This document shows, one piece after another, positions 55,059 through 64,000 of a stretch of DNA of 64,000 bases (the stretch's first letter is position 1; each line of letters opens with the position of its first letter). The translations under genes and the position numbers were made by a program. The stretch is taken from positions 4,940,501 to 5,004,500 of the forward strand of contig NZ_CP063362.1 in assembly GCF_016807805.1 (NCBI RefSeq), read 5' to 3'. Source of the stretch: Xanthobacter dioxanivorans (GTDB taxonomy: Bacteria; Pseudomonadota; Alphaproteobacteria; Rhizobiales; Xanthobacteraceae). The notes beneath the pieces were generated by a model that had not been told where the DNA came from, did no database searches, and saw only the letters and a list, made by a program, of their open reading frames with translations.

Positions 55059-56555
55059 TCACCCTGGAACTATGGTTTCAGTTGAATGGGACGTAGAAGA
55101 AGCAGCATGAGCCATCGCTAGCGCAGAAAAGACGTGAAAAATCACGCCGGAAGGGCCGCTCAATACATTCAAAAATATTAATTGAGAAATCGTGGCAATA
55201 GCGATTGCGGCGGCGCCACTAGCGTAGGATCCGTATGCTGATGCTCTAACAGTTCTAATTAAAATCATCGCGCTGGCAATAAAGACGAGAACCCCGAAGA
55301 AGCCAAAAGTGAACATAATCTCCAACACACCACTATCAAACGAAGTAAAATCTGTCTGCCCACCTAATTTAGAAGCTCGACCGGTACGGCCCAGCCCCTC
55401 CCCCGCCACCATGCCGGCCACGACGTCACTCATATCCGAATAGAAATTTGACCGAGCCCTATAGCTCGTATCATTTTCGAGATTGAAAATTGTATTGAAT
55501 CTAGAGTCAAACTTATCATATAGCTCGCCCGACGAGAATATAAATATTGAAGCGACAATTGCGAAACTAAAAACTACTATATATTTCAATTTGTCTTTCA
55601 ATGGCGCCCTAACGAACACAAAAGAAGCGGAAATAAAAAATCCACCCCAAGCAGATCTGACCATTGTCAGCATAAAAGATAATAGTCCAAATATTGTTGA
55701 CATAAATTTTACCTTCGACTTATACATTAATGAAATAGTTAATCCAGACATTAAATACAGTGCCAAAACTCCCGGCGAATTCATGGTCGAGAAAACACGA
55801 ATGCTGCCTGCCTCTACGGGACCAAGGCTGGCCATGGCGGCGTTTACACCCCAGAATGCGTCCCATGATGGGAGATAGAAGAATTGCAGTGCTCCATAAG
55901 CGCCCATTAGTAGCGTGCCGTACGTCATTGCTCCAAATATACGATCTGCATGACTCTTCACGAGATCCGGGTAAGCTAAAATATGCACGGCTAGAAATAG
56001 CGGAGCAATCCAATCTAAAGCTCCAAGTATCACCGCGTTCAATTCCGTTTGAACCAGTCCGAATAAAAATCCCAGAATTACAGCTATTAAGATTAACCAA
56101 TATGGCACGGGAATACGTTGCATAGTCCTGAATACCGTTATGATGCAAATCAGGCTTACTGCAAATGGAGCAAGCATAACGAAGCTTTGAGGTTGAAAGC
56201 CAATTCCGAAATCAACTACCCGTCGTACAAACGGTGTGAGCATCCACAGCCACATGCAGAATGCCATATATTGCGGGGACGAAGAAAAGAACAAATACAA
56301 TCCGATTAAAACTGCCAACGGCGTGAAAGCTAAATCTGTTAGGCGCGCCATGCCACCAAAGCTCGTGGCTATTACGGCTGCTGCAAATCCCACTTGAACA
56401 ATAATCAATCGCATTTCGCCCTGACGCTGCGGTGCGCCCGTAGCTTGCGATTCCAAATCGAGCGGCGCCTTGGACCACGTGGAATGCCGGTTGAATTTAG
56501 TGAACTGGTTGCCAGAGAATTGCCTACTGGAGCGCGTTAAAGGTTTATGAGCCAT
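55059..56555 (-). CDS. Wzy/O-antigen-ligase-like polysaccharide polymerase membrane protein
   Basis: The 498-residue protein has about 11 hydrophobic segments after a basic N-terminal tail of 48 residues. A large periplasmic region contains VEAGSIRVFSTMNSPGVLALY and LTMVRSAWGGFF, the Arg-bearing motifs seen in the O-antigen ligase/polymerase family (PF04932-like). It would polymerise or ligate lipid-linked repeat units at the periplasmic face, together with a Wzx flippase. The gene is clearly AT-rich (for example 55.48-55.76 kb), unlike core genes, which points to horizontal origin. Upstream lies 370 bases without a gene and then IS copy B. Polymerase versus ligase cannot be decided here. Confidence 0.8.
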   Translation of the reverse strand: MAHKPLTRSSRQFSGNQFTKFNRHSTWSKAPLDLESQATGAPQRQGEMRLIIVQVGFAAAVIATSFGGMARLTDLAFTPLAVLIGLYLFFSSSPQYMAFCMWLWMLTPFVRRVVDFGIGFQPQSFVMLAPFAVSLICIITVFRTMQRIPVPYWLILIAVILGFLFGLVQTELNAVILGALDWIAPLFLAVHILAYPDLVKSHADRIFGAMTYGTLLMGAYGALQFFYLPSWDAFWGVNAAMASLGPVEAGSIRVFSTMNSPGVLALYLMSGLTISLMYKSKVKFMSTIFGLLSFMLTMVRSAWGGFFISASFVFVRAPLKDKLKYIVVFSFAIVASIFIFSSGELYDKFDSRFNTIFNLENDTSYRARSNFYSDMSDVVAGMVAGEGLGRTGRASKLGGQTDFTSFDSGVLEIMFTFGFFGVLVFIASAMILIRTVRASAYGSYASGAAAIAIATISQLIFLNVLSGPSGVIFHVFSALAMAHAASSTSHSTETIVPG

Positions 56556-56927
56556 TAAAGTACCCTCATTGCATCCAAACGGCGGTGCATTTCTTGTATT
56601 TCCTTTGACTTCGAACCGAGCTACGGGCTACCCTTGCGATCACGATGGTAGCGAGTTGTCTCTACGATAACGGTTATGGGACTTGCATTATATTACACAT
56701 CTCACACTGCCAGAGGGTTGTCCACGCCGGTCGCAAAAGCGCGCTGAAGACGCGGGATTGGGGCGAATTTTCTCTGTTATTATACGTAAGGTTGCTGTGA
56801 AATATTCGCCGAATTTTTCGGGGAAAGATCAGCCAGGGCACTTCGCGGCCGCCGTACAAAAATGGTCCCGCCACCTGACCGCCACCGCCTAAGCAAGCAG
56901 GATTGTAGCGCGGGACCCTCGAGATTC
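56556..56927. other. Intergenic stretch upstream of the polymerase gene
   Basis: No gene seen. The DNA is AT-rich and probably carries the polymerase promoter; it ends at the terminal repeat of IS copy B. Confidence 0.4.
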
Positions 56928-58163
56928 TGACGTGCTCCCCGTTTCTAGGCCAACCGGACCTGGAAAATTCCGGGGTTAGGGCTCATTCCTGCGGGGATGC
57001 CGGAGAGCCATTCATGAGCGCGATCGGCGGCTTGTTGCCGATCACGCTGTGCGGGCGAACCTCGTTATAGTCTCTACGCCAAGCCTCCATTTTCGCCCGC
57101 GCGTCGTCAAGGCTCATGAACCAGTGCGTGTTCAGGCATTCCGCCCGGAGCTTGCCGTTGAACGACTCGATAAAGCCGTTGTCCGTGGGCTTGCCGGGCC
57201 GCGAGAAGTCGAGCACCACGCCCTTCTGATAGGCCCATAGGTCGAGATCCCGACTGACGAACTCCGATCCCTGATCCACCCGGATGCTCTGCGGATAGCC
57301 GGTGCTCCGGCAAATCCGCTCCAGCGTCAGCACGACATCCTCGCCCCGATAGCTGAACCGCGGATCCACCGCCGGCGAGAACCGCGTGAAGGTGTCGACG
57401 ATGGTCAGAACCCGGATCTTGCGGCCCGTGGCGAGCTGGTCGTGGACAAAATCCATGGCCCAGGTCTCGTTGCTCCGCGTCGCCGCACGCCGGTCGTCAC
57501 GCAGCTTTGCCTTCACGCGGCGCTTCGGCACCTTGTTCCGCAACTGAAGGCCCAAGCCCTTGTAAAGGCGATAGATCCGCTTCGCATTGACCGCCCACCC
57601 CTCCCGCCGCAACAGGATGTGCACGCGGCGATAGCCATACCGCACGCGTGTCTCGCAGATCTCCTTGATCCGCTGGTTCAGCTCGGCCTGCGTGCCCCGC
57701 TTCGACTTGTAGGCATAGAGCGCACGATCGACCGCCAGGGTGGCACAGGCGCGCCTGGCCGACACCTTCCAGTCTTCGCGCAGCCTGTCCACAAGCTCGC
57801 GCTTGCGCGCAGGCCTCAGAGCTTTTTTGACAGCACGTCCTGCAACATCGCCTTGTCCAGCGACAGGTCCGCCACGATCCGCTTCAGCTTGGCGTTCTCG
57901 TCTTCCAACTGGCGCAGACGCCGCATCTCCGAAGGCATCAGCCCCGCATATTTCTTGCGCCAGTTGTAGAACGTCGCGTCCGATACCCCGGCCTTCCGGC
58001 ACACCTCCGCCACCGGTGTTCCGTCTTCCGCCTGCTTCAGAACGAACGCGATCTGTGCCTCCGTGAACTTCGATGCCTTCATGGAACTCTCCTCGTCCCC
58101 GAGCCGGGGATCATAAGTGGAAAATTCCAGCTCAAACTGGCCTAAAAAATGGGGAGCACGTCA
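56928..58163 (-). mobile_element. Insertion sequence, IS3 family (IS407-type), copy B
   Basis: This 1236-bp element is the inverted twin of copy A, with the same terminal repeats (TGACGTGCTCCCC at both ends) and identical translated products. Copies A and B enclose 7.5 kb with the beta-helix protein and polymerase genes. No target duplication is visible. Confidence 0.9.
56983..58082 (-). CDS. IS3-family transposase OrfAB (programmed -1 frameshift), copy B
   Basis: OrfA (58082-57816) and OrfB are residue-for-residue the same as in copy A, with the A AAA AAG slip site at 57828-57822. The DDE residues are intact, so this copy should also be able to transpose. Confidence 0.92.
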
Positions 58164-58219
58164 CAATGGCTAGCATAGGACGGAATATTCCTGTTGCGAC
58201 GACCGCTTCATTCTGTCGA

Positions 58220-58996
58220 CTATCCCCGACGTGCATGCAGTACACCTGCGCCAAGGCGCTCGTTGTAGAAAATATGATGAATCTCGTAGCCCGCCGATTC
58301 GAGCGTTTTTACAGCCAGACCACGGAAGTCCGCCACCGGGCACATATGGCGATGGTATTCGAGATACAGGAGCTTCGAAGTATTTGACTCAAAACGCTTG
58401 TCCAACAAGATTGGCCACTCACCGCCCTCAATATCTACTTTTAGAATGTCAACGTTAGCCAGATAGGGGAAGACATCCACTACCGGTAGCTTGATTCCAC
58501 TCCCATCGTCTGTGATGTGTGAATGAGCCTGCTTTCCCACGGCAAACGTAACAGTGCCATCCGCGGCGCCCGCACATTTCTCAACAAATTCGCATGCTAT
58601 TGAATTGTCAGCGATCATCCTGCGATACTTGGCAGCATTGGCGGGATCCGGCTCAAACGCGACCAACTTTGCGGCAGGCCAATGGATCGCAGCATAAAGG
58701 CCAAACATGCCGACGTTGCCGCCGAGATCAACGATTTTTTTTGCGGGCATCATGTCCCCCCACGCTGAAGGAAGATCGTACACTCCGCTGACAAAGAGTT
58801 CCTCGAACGCCGCCACATCTTCGGTGTGGTGCGTCATTGTAACGCTCTTACCACAGTAGCGATATGTAGCAGTCTTCTTCGACGGCCACGCCTCGCGAGC
58901 CAAAAATCCTAACCTATCATCATCAATTTTGCGAGAAGCCCCAATTGATAACCTCAAGCGACGTAGCCGCCATTGCACGTAGCTAGATAGGCTCAT
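58220..58996 (-). CDS. FkbM-family methyltransferase (copy 2)
   Basis: A 258-residue SAM-dependent methyltransferase: KIVDLGGNVGMFGLYAAI for SAM, KLVAFEPDPANAAKYRRM, and VDILKVDIEGGEWPILLD, the FkbM motif, then YLEYHRHMCP. It resembles copy 1 (44033-44911) in fold but not closely in sequence. It likely methylates a sugar of the same surface polysaccharide. IS copy B lies 57 bases downstream. It has lower GC than the core, like the polymerase. Confidence 0.85.
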   Translation of the reverse strand: MSLSSYVQWRLRRLRLSIGASRKIDDDRLGFLAREAWPSKKTATYRYCGKSVTMTHHTEDVAAFEELFVSGVYDLPSAWGDMMPAKKIVDLGGNVGMFGLYAAIHWPAAKLVAFEPDPANAAKYRRMIADNSIACEFVEKCAGAADGTVTFAVGKQAHSHITDDGSGIKLPVVDVFPYLANVDILKVDIEGGEWPILLDKRFESNTSKLLYLEYHRHMCPVADFRGLAVKTLESAGYEIHHIFYNERLGAGVLHARRG

Positions 58997-59208
58997 GATT
59001 CAAATACTCCAATCTGTCTGTGATTTTTTCCGAGTACACGGTAACTATTTGAACTAGTTTTATTGGAAGGTCGATCGTGGAGTTATATCCAAGCCAAACT
59101 CAATGAAAAGGATGGTCTGAGCGTGACTATATCCATCCAGCGTGATCGGGTTCAGATGCTCTACCTCAGGTTAAGGTGTTTCGCTTTGGTGGATAGTTGG
59201 TGAGCTTT

Positions 59209-59560
59209 TTAAGTTTGGGTTTGGTGTGCCTTACGCCGCCGCGTTGATCCGTTGCAATCTGTGCGATCATCGATCGGTGTTCTGCTTCTTAAGGTGGAGT
59301 CGGGCCTCGTATTAAGTGTAGCAAATGATCTCCTTGCGGAATCCGGCGCGGGCTCGGAGCCAGTCTCGAAGGCACTGAGTCCGGTGCATTCGGATGTTAA
59401 CGAGCGCGAGAGGAGTTCGATGAGGACATGAGCCACCTATCTTCTGCGGTGATCTTTTGGGCTCCGCATGCCGCCCTCCAGCACAGCATCGGTGAAGCGG
59501 GGCGTGTTGAACCGGCTGCCTGATCTGCACCGAAAGTAGCAGGCCGTCCGAAGCGCGGCA
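59209..59560 (-). pseudogene. Degenerate IS3-family transposase fragment
   Basis: Pieces such as RFNTPRFTDAVLEGG, LIELLSRSLTSECTGLSAFE and LNTRPDSTLRSRTPIDD correspond to the C-terminal DDE part of an IS3-type OrfB (same kind as the element at 47.4 kb), but frames change several times and the catalytic region is altered. No ends are visible. Confidence 0.6.
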
Positions 59561-59589
59561 CGGCACCGGCGCGCGGCCGCGAGTGTGGT

Positions 59590-59760
59590 TGATTGGGCGC
59601 AATCATCTCTCGCCTCCAGCCCCGGCGACCTTCTCGCCGCCTTCCAGCGCGGGTCCGATGGGCCGACGCTCTTCGATCCATTCTCAACCGGCGACGCCTC
59701 GGCCCTGACCGACGAGGGGATCCTCTGCCTGCACCTGTTCCGCCCGCCGGGACCTGCTGC
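59590..59760 (+). pseudogene. Fragment of a cytochrome c peroxidase (MauG-like) gene
   Basis: The plus strand encodes LLAAFQRGSDGPTLFDPFST then GDASALTDEGILCLHLFR, which matches the region before the second heme site in di-heme peroxidases and resembles TRFDRFARGDRAALTDMALA of the decayed gene at 13.4 kb. The heme motif itself is missing. It is a short orphan fragment between the IS3 remnant and manC. Confidence 0.45.
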
Positions 59761-59811
59761 GCCCGAAAAGGCTGCGCCGGTGGCCGGCCTTCGCACCTGT
59801 GACGGGTGCGC

Positions 59812-61224
59812 TCACGCCCGCTGGTAGATGTCCTCGATGCGCACGATGTCGTCCTCGCCCAGGTAGGAGCCGGTCTGCACCTCGATGAGCTCCAGGCGGA
59901 TGCGTCCGGGATTTGCGAGGCGGTGCACGTTGCCGAGGGGGATGTAGGTGGACTCGTTCTCGTGCACCGTGAACTTGCGGTCGGCGAGCGTCACCTCCGC
60001 CGTGCCGCGCACGACGATCCAGTGCTCGGCGCGATGATGGTGCTTCTGCAGCGAGAGCACGCCGCCCGGCTCCACCACGATCTTCTTCACCTGGAAGCGG
60101 TCGCCGAGGCAGACCGTCTCGTAGGTGCCCCACGGCCGATGCACGATCTGGTGCACGTCGGCCTCGCGGCGGTTGGATTTCTTGAGCTGGGTGACCAGGT
60201 CCTTCACGTCCTGGCTGCGGTCGGTGGGCATCACCAGAACCGCATCGGAAGTGGCGACCACCGACACATTCTCAAGTCCGATGCAGGCCACCAGCGGCCC
60301 CTCGGAACGCACATAGCTTCCCGAGCTGTCGAGCAGCGCCACCGGCCCCTGCACCACGTTGCCGTCGCCATCGGCCGCCCCGACCTCGTACACCGCATCC
60401 CACGACCCGAGATCGGACCAGGAGAAGTCGCCCCGCACCACGGCAGACTTGCGCGTGTGCTCCAGCACCGCGAAGTCGATGGACTTGGCCGGCGACGCCT
60501 CGAACGCCTTGGGATCGAGACGGATGAAGCCGAGATCCTCGTCCGCAAGCTCAAGCGCCGCGACGGCGCTTGCCGCCAGATCGGGCTCGAAGGCCATCGC
60601 CTCGGAGATGAGGAGCTCCGCAGGGAACAGGAAGTTACCGGAATTCCAGAGATAGCCGGCATCCAGATAGCGCTGCGCGGTCGGCGCGTCGGGCTTCTCG
60701 ACGAAGGAGTCCACCTCGAACGCGCCCTCCCCGCCCAGCGCCGCGCCGGGATTGATGTAGCCATAGCTGGTGCGCGGGGAATCGGGGGCGATACCGAAGG
60801 TGACGATGCGGCCGAGGGCCGCCGCCTTGGCGGCGATGGTCACCGCGGCGCGGAACTTCTCCGGCTCCCGCACCACATGGTCGGAGGCGAGCGCCAGGAT
60901 CAGCGTCTCCGGCCCGTAGCGCCGCGCCACATAGGCCGAGGCCACCACCAGCGCCGGGGCGCTGTCGCGCCGCGCCGGCTCGAGGATGATGGCGGGCTCG
61001 ATTCCCACCTCCTGCGCCTGGCGCTGGACATAGAAGCGGTAGTCGCCGTTGGTGATCACCACCGGCGGAAGGAAATCAGGCCCCGGCGGCGTGCGCAGCA
61101 GGGTCTCCTGGAATAGCGAGAGATTCGATGTGAGCGCGATGAACTGCTTCGGAAGGGCGTTGCGCGACAGCGGCCAGAGGCGGGTTCCGGTACCACCGGC
61201 GAGCACGACGGGGACGATCTTCAT
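59812..61224 (-). CDS. manC: Mannose-1-phosphate guanylyltransferase / mannose-6-phosphate isomerase
   Basis: A 470-residue bifunctional enzyme: the nucleotidyltransferase signature VVLAGGTGTRLWPLSRNALP with KQF, SDHVVREPEKF, and FVEKPDAPTAQRYL in the first 350 residues, then the type II cupin isomerase domain with RPWGTYETVCLGDRFQVKK, LSLQKHHHRAEHWIVV and GNVHRLANPG. It makes GDP-mannose for polysaccharides. The ATG at 61224 starts the conserved MKIVPVVLAGG; an ATG at 61269 adds 15 residues. It is of normal GC, so it may be core or longer resident in the island. Confidence 0.95.
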   Translation of the reverse strand: MKIVPVVLAGGTGTRLWPLSRNALPKQFIALTSNLSLFQETLLRTPPGPDFLPPVVITNGDYRFYVQRQAQEVGIEPAIILEPARRDSAPALVVASAYVARRYGPETLILALASDHVVREPEKFRAAVTIAAKAAALGRIVTFGIAPDSPRTSYGYINPGAALGGEGAFEVDSFVEKPDAPTAQRYLDAGYLWNSGNFLFPAELLISEAMAFEPDLAASAVAALELADEDLGFIRLDPKAFEASPAKSIDFAVLEHTRKSAVVRGDFSWSDLGSWDAVYEVGAADGDGNVVQGPVALLDSSGSYVRSEGPLVACIGLENVSVVATSDAVLVMPTDRSQDVKDLVTQLKKSNRREADVHQIVHRPWGTYETVCLGDRFQVKKIVVEPGGVLSLQKHHHRAEHWIVVRGTAEVTLADRKFTVHENESTYIPLGNVHRLANPGRIRLELIEVQTGSYLGEDDIVRIEDIYQRA

Positions 61225-61897
61225 CTCATTCCTCTCGAAATGCACCGCTCCAGCGGGGTCCGACCACACCGGCTAGAATTGACACACTGCACACATGTCG
61301 TCTAGTGCGCCCGAGCCAAGCCGCTTTGTAGAGGCAAAAGGCCCTGCCAATGCTTAGGTTTTGCCTCGATCTAAGGCCCGGCGAAGTGGTTGTGCAACGC
61401 AAGAGAACCTCGAGTTATCTGAATGCCTGCAATCCGATGGGAGTTGGCTTTCAAGTGGAGAATCGGACATGGCGCAGTTCTTGCTTATTCGGTTGCGGAG
61501 GCAGCAATTGAAGCTGCAGCGTGAAGGCCGTGGTGCAGTGAACGGATGAGCATTGGTAAATGGAGCTCAGCACAGGATGGGCAGTTCAGATCGCAGCTTT
61601 GGAACGCTTATTGCCACCTCCGACTATAGGCATTTGTGACGACCATTTGAATCCGATCAGGATACGCTAGTTGCCGATGCAGCGCGGGACCCGAGCTGGG
61701 CCTCGTCTCACAGGCCGCTAAGACAAGATCGTGAAAATGGTCGCGCCGTGCCGGATCAAGGCATTCCGTTGTCGGGGCATGCACCATGAGCGTTGCCATC
61801 CCGTCAGACGCATGCCATGAAAGGAAAAGAATCTCCTTCTGATCGGCGCCAAGAAGGGGAACACGTTGATTCTGCAAAAAAATAGACGTTTGTCCTC
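61225..61897. other. Intergenic stretch between manC and the glycosyltransferase
   Basis: The divergent promoters of manC and the glycosyltransferase should lie here. Short frames (for example 61608-61877, minus) show no homology I recognise. Nothing else can be supported. Confidence 0.4.
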
Positions 61898-63019
61898 ATG
61901 AAAATTCTCATATTGACTCCGCACTACCCGCCCCGACAGGGCGGCACTTCAGATTATGTCGCTCGATTGTGCTTAGAGTTGAAAGAGCGTGGGCACAAAG
62001 TGACTGTGATTACACGAGATGGGGCGCCAATATATGACGCGGTAAAGGTTTCTGTCCTCAACGGACCATGGTCGCTTTGGTCATTGAAGTCTCTTGTTAA
62101 TGAAATTAGCTTGGAAAGGCCAGATGCTATCCTCCTCCAATACGGACCATATTCCTTTAATCGTCGTGGCCCAGGGATACCCGTAGTTTCATTGGTCATT
62201 ATGGCCAGTGTCATAACAAAAATACCTTTCGTGGTGTACGCGCACGAGCTCTATGCGAATTGGAATCACTCCTATTTAAGGGCGCCATGGCATTTCGCGC
62301 AAAGAATTGCTGTTGTACTGATGATATTTTTTAGCAAACGGTTCGTCCTTACCATCGAATCACGGCGCCGTCGATTGCTCCATTTTCTGCCATGGTGGCG
62401 GAAACGTCTTGATGTCATCTCCGTTGCTCCGACGCTAGATCGCGAGGTCATCGACGCCAATTGGCGAGCCTCGCGCGGCATCGGTGAAAATACCGCGTTG
62501 CTTTCCGCTATGGGGACCGACGATCCTGAGAAAGGCGCTCGGTTGCTCGGCCAAATCGCGGACGCACTCGCCGCTCGTAAAATAGACTTCAGGTTCGTCA
62601 CGATCGGGGGCCTCCGTCCGAACCACCCACGGATAGAATCTTGGGGATATGTGAGCGCCCACGATGCGTGGAACCTAGTTGCGACGTCCGATCTCTTTGT
62701 TCTGCCGTACGACGACGGAGTATCGGGTAGGCGAACATCAGCATTGAACGCTTTGGCCGCCGGAACGGCTATCCTCACCACTTACGGCGTTAACACAGAC
62801 GATACCTTATTCCCGAGAGGATCGATAGCGATGGTGCCAGCAGGACAGCCGATGGAACTGGCAAAAACGGCTGTCGAGATTTTTTCCGATTCGAGTGTTC
62901 GGAAGGCCCTTCGCAGCGTATCTTTGCACCTTTCTGAGCAATTTTCGTGGCATAAACACGTAATGTATTGGGAGACCATATTGCGTGAGTGTATAGATAA
63001 CGGAACAGGTGATCGGTAG
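61898..63019 (+). CDS. Family 4-type glycosyltransferase
   Basis: A 373-residue GT-B enzyme starting KILILTPHYPPRQGGTSDYV, with the donor-binding C-terminal half containing LFVLPYDDGVSGRRTSALNALA and GTAILTTYG. It likely transfers a sugar during assembly of the surface polysaccharide. It is the only large plus-strand gene of the island, moderately AT-rich, and is followed by a region of fragments leading to IS copy C. The sugar is unknown. Confidence 0.85.
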   Translation: MKILILTPHYPPRQGGTSDYVARLCLELKERGHKVTVITRDGAPIYDAVKVSVLNGPWSLWSLKSLVNEISLERPDAILLQYGPYSFNRRGPGIPVVSLVIMASVITKIPFVVYAHELYANWNHSYLRAPWHFAQRIAVVLMIFFSKRFVLTIESRRRRLLHFLPWWRKRLDVISVAPTLDREVIDANWRASRGIGENTALLSAMGTDDPEKGARLLGQIADALAARKIDFRFVTIGGLRPNHPRIESWGYVSAHDAWNLVATSDLFVLPYDDGVSGRRTSALNALAAGTAILTTYGVNTDDTLFPRGSIAMVPAGQPMELAKTAVEIFSDSSVRKALRSVSLHLSEQFSWHKHVMYWETILRECIDNGTGDR

Positions 63020-63623
63020 CTTGTTACAATGCGGTATGCTGTAGCTTCGACGTTGTGAAGCGGATGGCTCCAGTACCATCGTTTTCGGTACCAGTGCGCC
63101 GACGACCGGCCGTCCCATGACAGGGACGGTAAAATCTCGGCTTCACCACGTAGCAAAGCCGACCTTGACGTCCCCCACCTCGACCTTGCGCCGCGCCAAT
63201 TCCGGTCCGGGGAAATAGACCGGGGCGGACGCGCCGCCAAGAGCGGCAACGGGCTTTCTGCTGGCCCACTCTGCGCTCAAGGCCAACGGGGGTGAGTGAA
63301 CACGCGCCCACAAATCTCTCGGTGGCGGCTCGACCAGGTTCGCTAAAAGCGACGATACTCAGTCGGCTGAGGCCGTTATGATCTCCGGAAGGATCTTGCG
63401 GTTTTATGGCCACGGGGATTGTCGCCGAGGTTGCGCCAGCCGTGGTCCATCCATTCGGCGAGCGGGGACAGGCCACTGCCGTCTTGCGTCAGGAGCTCGG
63501 TGGGCTGGACCAGAAGATAGTCTGCCACCTCATTGCAATCGAGTATGCGGAAGAGGGGCGCCATTACCGCAGCCGGCGCTCGGCTATCGGTAAAGCAATA
63601 CGCTTGGAAGGAGCGGCCTGGCC
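63020..63623. other. Fragment-rich stretch before IS copy C
   Basis: Minus-strand pieces such as AALGGASAPVYFPGPELARR (63.18-63.26 kb) and LLVQPTELLTQDGSGLSPLA (63.4-63.5 kb) look like natural protein in short runs but are broken by stops and I cannot name them. The region is best read as decayed genes cut by IS copy C. Confidence 0.4.
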
Positions 63624-64000
63624 TGACGTGCTCCCCATTTTTTAGGCCAGTTTGAGCTGGAATTTTCCACTTATGATCCCCGGCTCGGGGACGAGGAGAG
63701 TTCCATGAAGGCATCGAAGTTCACGGAGGCACAGATCGCGTTCGTTCTGAAGCAGGCGGAAGACGGAACACCGGTGGCGGAGGTGTGCCGGAAGGCCGGG
63801 GTATCGGACGCGACGTTCTACAACTGGCGCAAGAAATATGCGGGGCTGATGCCTTCGGAGATGCGGCGTCTGCGCCAGTTGGAAGACGAGAACGCCAAGC
63901 TGAAGCGGATCGTGGCGGACCTGTCGCTGGACAAGGCGATGTTGCAGGACGTGCTGTCAAAAAAGCTCTGAGGCCTGCGCGCAAGCGCGAGCTTGTGGAC
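63624..64000 (+). mobile_element. Insertion sequence, IS3 family (IS407-type), copy C (runs off the window)
   Basis: It begins with the same TGACGTGCTCCCCATTTTTT end as copy A and continues through orfA in the same orientation as copy A up to the window end. No difference from copy A is seen in the 377 bases available. Confidence 0.9.
63705..64000 (+). CDS. IS3-family transposase OrfA (start of OrfAB), copy C, partial
   Basis: OrfA (63705-63971) is identical in translation to copies A and B, including the slip site A AAA AAG near 63959-63965; the OrfB part continues beyond the window. Confidence 0.9.

Noticed and set aside
61361..61549. Short plus-strand frame between manC and the glycosyltransferase
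   Set aside because: 62 residues, no ribosome site, no homology; treated as noncoding.

Overview
The window is high-GC chromosomal DNA from an alphaproteobacterium, most likely Hyphomicrobiales and plausibly Xanthobacteraceae (Xanthobacter/Azorhizobium/Starkeya type). This rests on the recA-alaS neighbourhood with a monomeric-type NADP icd nearby, a GTTC-N7-GTTC SOS box in front of recA, a single long B12-dependent ribonucleotide reductase, the tripartite tricarboxylate transporter with an IclR regulator, and the overall codon use. The genus is an inference.

Region 1 (1-11.0 kb) is a catabolic cluster: an MmgE/PrpD protein, an IclR regulator, a TctC-TctB-TctA transporter (tctA frameshifted), then a tight five-gene operon of a hotdog-fold CoA hydratase, CitE-like lyase, fumarylacetoacetase-fold protein, CaiB-family CoA-transferase and acyl-CoA dehydrogenase. 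CoA-transferase plus hydratase plus lyase is the logic of itaconate/mesaconate/citramalate degradation to pyruvate and acetyl-CoA. A perfect 14-bp palindrome in front of the regulator/transporter recurs (15 of 18 bases) in front of the enzyme operon, so both halves look like one IclR regulon.

Region 2 (11.3-29.9 kb) holds an FMN monooxygenase, a decayed solute-binding protein/cytochrome c peroxidase pair beside the initiator tRNA-Met, an esterase, a TrmJ-like tRNA methyltransferase, icd, a glycosyltransferase, a K+ channel, a frameshifted KefB-type antiporter, a 1.4-kb gene-poor stretch, then alaS, recA, prfB and a small cysteine-rich secreted protein.

Region 3 (30.3-42.2 kb) has a Wzx-type flippase, a relic of an nrdJ-like TSCPD domain, a Rieske protein, nrdJ with two NrdR-box-like sites upstream, an MHS-family transporter, photolyase, cysteine synthase and a mercaptopyruvate sulfurtransferase.

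Region 4 (42.3-64 kb) is a surface-polysaccharide island: hldE, two FkbM methyltransferases, galE, a beta-helix (pectate-lyase-like) secreted protein, a Wzy/O-antigen-ligase-like membrane protein, manC and a glycosyltransferase. Several of these are visibly AT-richer than the core. The island is full of insertion sequences: two apparently identical 1236-bp IS3/IS407-type copies in inverted orientation (48.2 and 56.9 kb), a third starting at 63.6 kb, an IS110/IS1111-type element with a partial copy, and broken IS3, IS110 and IS21 pieces. No CRISPR array, prophage or classical defence system was seen. The strongest candidates for new biology are the IclR-controlled C5-dicarboxylate cluster, the NrdR-like sites at nrdJ, and the noncoding end of the IS1111-type element.
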